Source: an uncultured Aquincola sp. (lineage in GTDB: Bacteria > Pseudomonadota > Gammaproteobacteria > Burkholderiales > Burkholderiaceae). From it: 8,204 nt of DNA. Shown one piece after another: positions 1 through 7,302 of the stretch; position 1 is the stretch's first letter, and every line of letters begins with the position of its first letter. The notes under the pieces are model-generated. The model searched no databases. It saw nothing but the letters and a program-made list of their open reading frames with translations, and was not told where the DNA came from. Where the stretch lies: the NCBI GenBank assembly GCA_937883885.1, contig CAKZXL010000089.1:1-8204 (forward strand), written 5' to 3'. The translations under genes and the position numbers were made by a program.

Positions 1-674
1 ACGCCCACCGCCGCGCCCCGGGTGTGGCGGATGGCGCCATGCACCGACTGCACGATCTCGTCGGGCTGCTGGTGGCGGCTGCGCTGGAACTGGGCCACCG
101 CCTCGTTGGCGGCGCGCGCCGCGTCCATGCCATGGCCCAGGCCATCGACCACGAACACGGTGCGGCCCTCGGCATCGTCGGCATGGCTCCAGGCGTCGCC
201 GCAGGCCACCTCGCCCGCGCGTGGCAGCACCAGGCCGGCCAGCTCACCGGCCGCGGTGTCGGCCGTGCCGGCCTGCCCGGCCGGTGCTGCCGCTGCCGCA
301 GCATGCACGCGGGCCAGCATCGCGGTGCCGCGGCCCGGCCAGCTCACCACCGCAAACGGGTCGGCCAGGCGGCGCAAGGCGCCCAGGCCGTTGCCCGCGG
401 TGCCGGCGGTGGAGTAGCCATCGGCCAGGGCCCGGCCGAGGTCGGCGATGCCGGCGCCGGCATCCAGCGCCAGCAGGTCCACGTGGTGATCGGCAGCGCC
501 CACCACCAGCCGGCCGCCGCCGCCATGCTTGACCAGGTTGGTGGCCAGTTCGGTGGCGGCCAGGGCCACGCGGCCGGCGGCCGTCTCGTTGAAGCCTGCC
601 GCCGTGGCCGCGGCGGATGCGCGCCGCCTTGCCTCGGCGATCTGGCTCTGCTCCGTGACGATGACTTCGAACAT
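1..674 (-). CDS. RsbT/RsbW-like ATPase fused to RsbX/SpoIIE-like phosphatase (partial, C-terminus missing)
   Basis: The reading frame opens at ATG 674-672 and stays open to the window edge, giving 224 residues with the C-terminus missing. Residues about 1-125 form a GHKL ATPase domain like RsbT/RsbW: an N-box with E42 and N46 (ELATNLVKHG), a G1 box with D71, G73 and G75, and a glycine-rich G2 segment ending NGLG near 95-98. After an Ala/Gly-rich linker, residues about 143 onward start a PP2C/SpoIIE-type phosphatase domain with likely metal ligands D160 (CGDAW) and D177-G178 (VDGLGHG). In Bacillus, RsbX is a separate small phosphatase that dephosphorylates RsbS and RsbR; here it appears joined to an ATPase domain. 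The gene starts 5 nt after the rsbT stop, so it is probably co-transcribed. The inferred role is resetting the stressosome, perhaps also acting on a downstream STAS partner. No strong ribosome binding site is seen, and the phosphatase half cannot be fully judged. Confidence 0.85.
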   Translation of the reverse strand, partial: MFEVIVTEQSQIAEARRRASAAATAAGFNETAAGRVALAATELATNLVKHGGGGRLVVGAADHHVDLLALDAGAGIADLGRALADGYSTAGTAGNGLGALRRLADPFAVVSWPGRGTAMLARVHAAAAAAPAGQAGTADTAAGELAGLVLPRAGEVACGDAWSHADDAEGRTVFVVDGLGHGMDAARAANEAVAQFQRSRHQQPDEIVQSVHGAIRHTRGAAVG

Positions 675-679
675 GCAGG

Positions 680-1069
680 CTACTTGAAGCGGGCGATCGT
701 GATGCGGGTGCCCTGACCGGGCTGCGAGCTGATGTGGAACTCGGACGACAGCCGCTTGGCCCCACCCAGCCCCAGGCCCAGGCCGCCGCCGCTGGTGAAG
801 CCGTCGCGCAGCGCCAGTTCGATGTCGGGGATGCCGGGGCCCTGGTCGACGAACTGCATGCGCACGCCGCGCCGCGGGGCCAGCACCAGTTCCAGGTCCA
901 CCGTGCCGCCACCGCCGTAGTCCAGCGTGTTGCGGGCCAGCTCGCTGGCGGCCGTCACGATCTTGGTCTGGTCGACCAGGCTCAGTCCGGCCTCCACCGC
1001 CAGCGCGCGCACCCGCTGGCGCACCCGGACCACGTCTTCCGACTTGCGGATGTCCAGCAGCTCAGCCAC
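680..1069 (-). CDS. rsbT: RsbT-type serine/threonine switch kinase
   Basis: This small GHKL-fold protein kinase matches RsbT along its whole length. In the family, RsbT is held by the RsbR/RsbS complex, phosphorylates the STAS domains on stress and is then released to activate a downstream partner. With the GTG start at 1069 it has 129 residues, close to the 133 of Bacillus RsbT. Visible motifs are the N-box with E43 and N47 (ASELARN), the G1 box D75-Q-G-P-G79, and the G2 box GGGLGLGLGG at 94-103 followed by AKRL. The chosen GTG overlaps the rsbS stop codon by 8 nt (GTGGCTGA), which suggests translational coupling, and leaves an N-terminal lead like that of Bacillus RsbT. An ATG at 1105 would add 12 residues rich in Arg and Thr and overlap rsbS by 44 nt. 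Neither start has a convincing ribosome binding site, so the exact start is uncertain; the family call is secure. Confidence 0.93.
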   Translation of the reverse strand: MAELLDIRKSEDVVRVRQRVRALAVEAGLSLVDQTKIVTAASELARNTLDYGGGGTVDLELVLAPRRGVRMQFVDQGPGIPDIELALRDGFTSGGGLGLGLGGAKRLSSEFHISSQPGQGTRITIARFK

Positions 1070-1451
1070 CGTCTTGGTCGTCGTCGTCCGACGCCAGGTA
1101 GGCATGGCGCCGGATCATCGCCATGCCCCGCTCCACGTCCAGCGCGGTCTTCACGCCGTTGAGGGACAGGCCCAGTTCCACCAGCGTGATGGCCACCGCG
1201 GGCCGCATGCCCACCACCACGGTGTCGGCGTCCAGGATGCGCGAGACCGCGGCGATGTTGTCCAGCATGCGGCCGATGAAGCTGTCCACGATCTCCATCG
1301 CCGAAATGTCGATCAGCACGCCGCGGGCACGCACCGCCACGATCCTGGCGGTCAGGTCTTCCTCCAGCGCGCTGGCCAGCTGGTCGTGCATGTCGACCTG
1401 GATGGTCACGAGCAGGGCGTCGCCCAGCTTCAGGATGGGAATGCGTTCCAT
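1062..1451 (-). CDS. rsbS: RsbS, single-domain STAS scaffold protein of the stressosome
   Basis: A 129-residue protein made of one STAS domain and very like Bacillus RsbS from the N-terminal IPILKL stretch to the end of the fold. RsbS forms the core of the stressosome with RsbR and is the main binding site and phosphorylation substrate of RsbT. The phosphoacceptor corresponding to Bacillus Ser59 is Ser57, in the motif EIVDSFIGR at about 53-61, so the switch residue is intact. The second conserved block (VGMRPAVAITLVELGL) follows in the expected place. The C-terminus is an acidic run (SDDDDQDGG) beyond the STAS fold. The gene begins 6 nt after the rsbR stop codon and its own stop overlaps the likely rsbT start, so R, S and T appear to be translated from one message. 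The only upstream SD-like sequence is weak (GAGCGG very close to the ATG), which fits coupling to rsbR. Confidence 0.95.
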   Translation of the reverse strand: MERIPILKLGDALLVTIQVDMHDQLASALEEDLTARIVAVRARGVLIDISAMEIVDSFIGRMLDNIAAVSRILDADTVVVGMRPAVAITLVELGLSLNGVKTALDVERGMAMIRRHAYLASDDDDQDGG

Positions 1452-1457
1452 GGCCGC

Positions 1458-2333
1458 TCAGCCCAGCGGCAGGCTCTGGCCGGGCGCCTCGGGTTTGCGC
1501 AGCCGCGTGACGCCACGGCCCTGGCGCGACAGCGCCAGCGCGAAGGCATCGGCCAGCGTGGCCTTGGACACCACCGTCAGCTCCACGCCCAGGTGCACCA
1601 TGGTCTGCGCGATCTGCGGGCGGATGCCGCTGATGATGCAGTCAGCCCCCATCAGCCGCGCGGCGGCCACGGTCTTGAGCAGGTGCTGCGCGGTCAGTGT
1701 GTCCACCGTGGGCACGCCGGTGATGTCGATGATGGCCATGCCCGCGCCCAGCTGCGCGATGGACTCCAGCAGGTTCTCCATCACCACCTGCGTGCGCTGG
1801 CTGTCCAGCGTGCCGATCAGCGGCAGCGCCAGGATGCCGTCCCACAGCTTGATGACGGGCGTGGACAGCTCGGAGATCTCCTGCTGCTGGCGCACGATGA
1901 CTTCTTCGCGCGTGCGCTGGAAGGCTTCCATCACCAGCAGGCCCAGGCGATCGACCAGCAGGCCGGTCTGCCAGGTGGCCTGCACATCGTGGCCGGCGCC
2001 GCGGGTCATGGCCTCGAACAGCGGCTGCTTGAGCGAGAAGATGAAGGTGGCGATCTCGCGCGGGCTGAAGCCCTGCTGCGCGCGGCTGGCCGACAGGTCG
2101 GACAGCGCATCGCGCAGCGGCGCGAAGGCCGGCGCGTCCAGGTCGCTGGATTCGGCCATGCCCGCGCGCAGCTGGCGCAGCAGGCCGGCGCACTGCACCC
2201 TCAGCTCACCTTCCCGGATGCGGCCGCTTTGCAGCGCACCATCGGCCTGCAGGTTTTGCAGCCAGGCTTCCAGGATCTCGGCCTCGTGCGTGGCCAAGGT
2301 GTCGTATGCGGGGGCTTGTCCCGGCTGACCCAT
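1458..2333 (-). CDS. rsbR: RsbR-type stressosome sensor/scaffold (RsbRD_N plus STAS)
   Basis: A 291-residue two-domain protein. Residues about 15-145 are helical and resemble the RsbRD_N sensory domain (FSPREIATFIFSLKQPLF near 89-106) rather than the non-haem globin of Bacillus RsbRA. No transmembrane segment is seen. Residues about 157-275 form a STAS domain with the RsbR hallmarks ELSTPVI, ALPLIGTLD, IIDITGVPTVDT and ISGIRPQIAQT. Thr212 in VDT aligns with the phosphorylated Thr205 of Bacillus RsbRA; the Thr171 position holds Ser178 (LDSQR). The protein would build the stressosome with RsbS and carry the signal-sensing surface. ATG 2333 is chosen because GAGGAG lies 9 nt upstream; an in-frame ATG at 2372 would add 13 residues that read through this site. 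It lies 58 nt after the GAF gene and 6 nt before rsbS. The signal sensed is unknown. Confidence 0.93.
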   Translation of the reverse strand: MGQPGQAPAYDTLATHEAEILEAWLQNLQADGALQSGRIREGELRVQCAGLLRQLRAGMAESSDLDAPAFAPLRDALSDLSASRAQQGFSPREIATFIFSLKQPLFEAMTRGAGHDVQATWQTGLLVDRLGLLVMEAFQRTREEVIVRQQQEISELSTPVIKLWDGILALPLIGTLDSQRTQVVMENLLESIAQLGAGMAIIDITGVPTVDTLTAQHLLKTVAAARLMGADCIISGIRPQIAQTMVHLGVELTVVSKATLADAFALALSRQGRGVTRLRKPEAPGQSLPLG

Positions 2334-2342
2334 GCTTTTCAA

Positions 2343-2348
2343 CTCCTC
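2343..2348 (-). promoter_or_regulatory. Ribosome binding site of rsbR
   Basis: GAGGAG on the minus strand, 9 nt upstream of ATG 2333. It decides the start of rsbR against the in-frame ATG at 2372. Confidence 0.75.
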
Positions 2349-2391
2349 ATGTTGAAGCCATGTTAGCCGCACGGCGCGGCTGGCTCCCTCC

Positions 2392-2991
2392 CTATCCTTC
2401 TGGCGGGTGCAGCGCCAGCAACAGCCGGCGCACGTCGTCGGAACAATCGTCGCCCGGCTGCACGCCGCTGGCCAGCCGCGCCAGGTCCAGCGTCACCGTC
2501 TGCGCCACGCTGCGCAGCAAGGCCCGCTCGTCAGCGGTCCAGTCGCGCACCGCGCCGATCTGCTCGCAGCACACCACGCCCACCGCCTGCCCGTTGACCA
2601 CGAACGCCGCGTCCAGCGTGGCCAGCACCTGCTCGGGCTCGCAATAGGCGGTGTTCAGCGCCGCCAGCAGCGGGGCTTCGCGCAGGTCGGCCACGGCCAG
2701 CACGCCGGTGTCCAGCACCGCCTGCAGGTAGGCCTGCACCGCGGCCTGCGACAGCGCGCAGCGGTGGATCTGCAGCCCGCGGCTGAAGCTGGACCAGGCG
2801 GTGCACTGCAGCGTGGCGTTGGGGGCGGCGCGCTGCAGCAGCCACACCGTCACGCGGTGGCAGGCGATGGCCGCCTTCAGCAGGTCGGCCACGGCATCCA
2901 GGTACTGGGGCAGGCTGCAGGCACCGCTGGCAAGCTGAAAGCCCAGTGGCCTCAGCGTGTCAGTGGCCGCCTGGAATCGGGTGTTGGGCAT
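2392..2991 (-). CDS. GAF-domain protein at the head of the stressosome operon
   Basis: A 199-residue soluble protein consisting mostly of one GAF domain, residues about 25-173. The beta-strand segment HRVTVWLLQR (45-54) and the closing segment VGVVCCEQIG, then RDWTADERALLRSVAQ (about 137-164), are typical of GAF proteins that precede signalling domains, but no output domain follows; the last 25 residues are acidic and then hydrophobic. GAF domains bind small ligands or chromophores, or form dimers; which applies here cannot be told. It contains eight cysteines (25, 44, 63, 78, 117, 141, 142, 183), many for this length. ATG 2991 is chosen because GGAGGAG lies 5 nt upstream; an upstream in-frame start at 3078 would add 29 residues across the intergenic region without family support. 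It is the first gene of the minus-strand operon, 58 nt before rsbR, so a sensory input to the stressosome is a reasonable inference. Confidence 0.85.
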   Translation of the reverse strand: MPNTRFQAATDTLRPLGFQLASGACSLPQYLDAVADLLKAAIACHRVTVWLLQRAAPNATLQCTAWSSFSRGLQIHRCALSQAAVQAYLQAVLDTGVLAVADLREAPLLAALNTAYCEPEQVLATLDAAFVVNGQAVGVVCCEQIGAVRDWTADERALLRSVAQTVTLDLARLASGVQPGDDCSDDVRRLLLALHPPEG

Positions 2992-2996
2992 GGCGG

Positions 2997-3003
2997 CTCC
3001 TCC
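2997..3003 (-). promoter_or_regulatory. Ribosome binding site of the GAF-protein gene
   Basis: GGAGGAG on the minus strand, 5 nt before ATG 2991. This strong Shine-Dalgarno match fixes the start and argues against the longer frame from 3078. Confidence 0.8.
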
Positions 3004-3090
3004 GGGTAGCAAGAATGTAGACAGGCGTTGCAAAGCAAGGGCCCGCACAGAGTTGGCGCATTCATCGACAAGCACCACCTACAGCAGGCG

Positions 3091-3120
3091 GTCCCGCTGT
3101 CCTACGCAGGCAGCGGGGAC
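3091..3120. repeat. Imperfect inverted repeat / strong hairpin in the divergent region
   Basis: The arms GTCCCGCTG (3091-3099) and CAGCGGGGAC (3111-3120) pair with one bulged G. The inner bases CCT (3101-3103) and AGG (3108-3110) extend the stem past a bulged T to a four-base loop ACGC. The stem has about 12 pairs in all. No T-tract follows on either strand, so it does not look like an intrinsic terminator. It could be an operator for a dimeric regulator or a 5' leader structure of the SDR transcript, whose start codon is about 50 bases downstream. Confidence 0.55.
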
Positions 3121-3158
3121 AGGCCACGTAGCCTTGCTGAACGGGTCAGGTTCGGCCC

Positions 3159-3164
3159 GAGGAG
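3159..3164 (+). promoter_or_regulatory. Ribosome binding site of the SDR gene
   Basis: GAGGAG, 7 nt before TTG 3172. It supports the TTG start over a non-ATG start about 144 bases further upstream in the same frame. Confidence 0.7.
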
Positions 3165-3171
3165 CAGCAAC

Positions 3172-3933
3172 TTGCATCGATTTGGCAACAAGACCGTCAT
3201 CGTCACCGGGGCGGCATCGGGCATCGGCCGCGGCGTGGCCGAGCGCTTTGCTTCCGAAGGCGCCAACGTGGTCTTGTGCGACCTGGACGAAGACCTGCTG
3301 GACCGCGTGACCGCCACGCTGCCGCCCGAGCGCACCCTGGCCCGGCGCTGCGACGTGTCCGACTATGCGCAGGTCGAGGCACTGGTGCAGGCCGCCGTGC
3401 AGCACTTCGGCGGGCTGGACGTGATCGTCAACAACGCCGGCATCGCGCCCGAGGGCACGGTGGAAAAAGTGTCCATCGACGACTGGCACCGCACGCTCAA
3501 CACCGACCTCACCGGCGTCTTCCACGGCTGCCGCGCAGCCATGCCGCACCTGCTCAAGACGCAGGGCTGCATCGTCAACACGGCGTCGGTCTCGGGCCTG
3601 GGTGGCGACTGGAACACCGCCGCGTACAACGCGGCCAAGGGCGGCGTGGTCAACCTCACACGCGCCATCGCGCTGGACTACGGCGGCCGCGGCGTGCGCT
3701 GCAACGCGGTGTGCCCGTCGCTCACCCGCACCGGCATGACCGAAGACATGCTCAAGGACGAAAAGCTGGTCAGCCAGTTCATGGAACGCATGCCGCTGGG
3801 CCGCGTGGCCGAGCCTTCGGACATCGCCGGCGTGGTGGCCTTCCTGGCCAGCATGGACGCGCGCTTCGTCAACGGCGTGAACCTGCCTGTGGACGGCGGC
3901 GTCACCGCCTCGAACGGTCAGCCGCCGATGTAA
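3172..3933 (+). CDS. Short-chain dehydrogenase/reductase (classical SDR, FabG-like)
   Basis: A 253-residue classical SDR, the usual length for the family, catalysing NAD(P)-dependent oxidation or reduction of an alcohol/carbonyl pair in the cytoplasm. The Rossmann glycine motif TGAASGIG lies at 12-19, the NNAG motif at 87-90, and the catalytic set is N110, S139, Y152 and K156 (YNAAK). D37 at the end of the second strand (LCDLD) favours NAD(H) over NADP(H). The C-terminal signature VNGVNLPVDGG is typical of this subgroup. The substrate cannot be read from sequence; FabG-like, sugar and diol dehydrogenases share these features. TTG 3172 is chosen because GAGGAG precedes it by 7 nt and the product then begins just before the first strand, as in homologues. 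The same frame remains open upstream to 3028 but that part does not resemble SDR sequence. It stands alone on the plus strand between two minus-strand signalling operons, so a functional link to them is unproven. Confidence 0.92.
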   Translation: MHRFGNKTVIVTGAASGIGRGVAERFASEGANVVLCDLDEDLLDRVTATLPPERTLARRCDVSDYAQVEALVQAAVQHFGGLDVIVNNAGIAPEGTVEKVSIDDWHRTLNTDLTGVFHGCRAAMPHLLKTQGCIVNTASVSGLGGDWNTAAYNAAKGGVVNLTRAIALDYGGRGVRCNAVCPSLTRTGMTEDMLKDEKLVSQFMERMPLGRVAEPSDIAGVVAFLASMDARFVNGVNLPVDGGVTASNGQPPM

Positions 3934-3959
3934 AGCGGGGCGGCCCCATGCGGCTGCTT

Positions 3960-3960
<1 letters not shown>
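3932..3960. terminator. Possible bidirectional terminator between convergent genes
   Basis: Between the SDR stop (3931-3933) and the histidine kinase stop (3960-3962), AAAGC (3932-3936) can pair with GCTTT (3956-3960), enclosing a small GGGG-CGG-CCCC hairpin (3937-3947). Short A and T runs flank it, so either strand would end with U residues. The runs are only three bases long and overlap the stop codons, so efficiency is doubtful. Confidence 0.35.
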
Positions 3961-5638
<1,678 letters not shown>

Positions 5639-5642
<4 letters not shown>

Positions 5643-7156
5643 TGCGCCGTCACCTGCGGTGCACCGTCGCCCAGCAGCGCCTGCGAGCCGCGATAGGCCG
5701 GCAGGCCGCGCATCACGCCCTCGAAGTCGACCAGCGCGGCGCCGATCTCCACACCGCCGCGGCCCAGACGGAATTCGCGGATGTAGGGCTCGTGCGCACT
5801 GGTGCGGCTCTTGACCACCGACACCGCCTTGAGCAGCTGGCCCCGCGCCTCGAAGAAGCGGAACAGCACCAGCGCATCGCTGAGGTAGCTGAGGTCGACA
5901 TCGCTGCCGCCGTCGCCCAGGATGCCGTGCTGGCCCAGCACCAGCAGCGTGGCCACGCCGCGCTGGTTCAGGTAGGTGAGCAGCTCATGCATCTGCAGCA
6001 GCAGGAACTTGCCGCCGGGCATGCCTTGCAGGTAGGCGTTCAGGCTGTCGATCACCAGCGTGGTGACGCCGCGGCTGGCCACCGCCTCGCGCACCAGGTG
6101 CGAGAACTCGCCCGGCGACACCGCGGCGGGGTCCAGCGCGTGCACTTCCAGGTCGCCGCTGTCGATGTACTGCTGCACCGGCAGGCGCAGCATGCGGCAG
6201 CGGGTGAGCAACGTACCCAGGCCTTCGTCGAACAGGTAGTAGGCCGCCTTCTCGCCGCGCTGCAGCGCTGCCATGATGCAGGTGATGGCAGTGGTGGTCT
6301 TGCCCACGCCGCTGGGGCCGGCGAACAAGGTGTTGCTGCCGCTGGTCAGGCCGCCGCCCAGCATCTGGTCGAACACCGCATGGCCGGTGCTGCGCAGCTG
6401 GTGCACGTGGTCGCCCGGGTGTTCGGCGGCCGTCAGGCGCGGGAACAGCGAGATGCCGCCGGTGTCAAGCCGGAAGTCGTGCTCGCCGCCGCGGAACTTG
6501 GCGCCGCGCAGCTTGGCCACCCGCAGGAAGCGCTTGTCCTCGCCGTAGTGGCCGCTGGTCTGCCCGAGAGTGAGCACGCCGTGGGCCAGGCTGTGCAGCT
6601 GCAGGTCGGCGTCCTGCGAGGTCTTGTCGTCCAGCAGCAGCACGGTGCAGCCATGCCGCGCGAAGAAATGCTTGAGCGCCAGGATCTGCCGGCGGTAGCG
6701 CAGCGGGTCCTGCGCCAGCAGCCTCATCTCCGACAGGCTGTCGAACACCACGCGCTGTGGGCGCTGCTGTTCCACCGCGGCCATCACGCCGCGGGTGGTT
6801 TCGCCCAGCTCCACTTCCGACGGATGCAGGATGGACTGCTCGGCGTCTTCACCCAGCCCCGCGGCCGACACCAGCTCAAACAGCGTCAGCCCGTCCAGCG
6901 ACCAGCCGTGGGCAGCGGCCACCACCCGCAGCTCCTCGGCGGTTTCCGACAAGGTGACGTAAAGGCCTTTTTCGCCGCAGCGCAATCCTTCCAGCAAGAA
7001 CTGGATGCCCAGCGTGGTCTTGCCGCTGCCGGGCTCCCCTTCCACCAGGTACACATGGCGCTCGGGCAGGCCGCCGCCGAGTACGTCGTCCAGGCCGGTG
7101 ATGCCGGTGGCAGCGCGTGGAGGGGCCTGGGGCGTGAGGGACGATGGCGGATTCAT
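5639..7156 (-). CDS. KaiC-like double-domain RecA/Rad55-family ATPase
   Basis: A 505-residue protein with two tandem KaiC domains, close in length to cyanobacterial KaiC (about 519). Domain 1 (about 17-240) has Walker A GEPGSGKTT (40-48) and a Walker B-like VVFDSLSE (136-143). Domain 2 (about 255-490) has Walker A GPSGVGKTT (280-288) and TLVIDSLNAY (366-375). The paired glutamates after each Walker A are changed to S70-E71 and D310-E311. At the KaiC autophosphorylation site (Ser431/Thr432) it has S423-Y424 in DLSYLSD, followed by a conserved segment ending IREF (459-462). KaiC proteins hydrolyse ATP slowly and signal through their phosphorylation state or through partners. ATG 7156 is chosen because it leads directly into the TGITGLDDVLGGG opening; the frame extends to 7294 but that part has no family support. 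No clear ribosome binding site is visible. It is first in a two-gene operon with the hybrid kinase; no KaiB is nearby. Not a proven clock protein. Confidence 0.92.
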
Positions 7157-7302
7157 GGCGGTACGGCAGAAGCGCGCAGGATGGCGCGCCGGATTCTGGC
7201 TGCTCTGGCAACCGACATGCCCAGACCCGGCCTGAACTCCTACACGCAGTGCCCGCGCCGTCTGACGCAGCCGCGCCGCCGCTGCACCAAGCATCGGGGC
7301 CC
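7157..7302. promoter_or_regulatory. Divergent intergenic region between the KaiC-like and ROK-like genes
   Basis: These 146 bases should contain start signals for both genes. I see no convincing -35/-10 pair and no strong Shine-Dalgarno on either side. The only clear structure is a GCGCGC...GCGCGC pair at about 7170-7188, upstream of the KaiC-like start, able to form a short GC hairpin in that transcript's leader. Confidence 0.4.

Larger units (their letters stand above)
2992..3171. promoter_or_regulatory. Divergent intergenic region between the stressosome operon and the SDR gene
   Basis: These 180 bases separate genes transcribed away from each other, so promoters for both should lie here or inside the 5' ends of the genes. 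I find the two ribosome binding sites and a strong hairpin (3091-3120), but no pair of -35/-10 boxes on either strand with acceptable sequence and spacing. The region is slightly less GC-rich near 3010-3075, which is the most likely place for a promoter toward the GAF gene. Confidence 0.5.

Noticed and set aside
24..716. Plus-strand open frame of 230 residues at the left edge
   Set aside because: It is antisense to the ATPase-phosphatase gene, whose own frame shows N-box, G1, G2 and PP2C motifs without a stop.
927..2366. Long plus-strand open frame (479 residues) opposite rsbR and rsbS
   Set aside because: It is His/Gln/Arg-rich low-complexity sequence with no family resemblance, lying antisense to RsbR and RsbS, which match known families along their whole length. 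Long antisense frames are expected in DNA this GC-rich.
3010..3075. Possible sigma-70 promoter toward the GAF gene (TTG-rich and TACATT-like words)
   Set aside because: The candidate boxes are too close together (about 13 bases) or match poorly, so no promoter is claimed.
7294..7294. Upstream start for the KaiC-like protein giving 551 residues
   Set aside because: The extra 46 residues do not resemble the KaiC family and would run through the divergent intergenic region; ATG 7156 fits the domain start.
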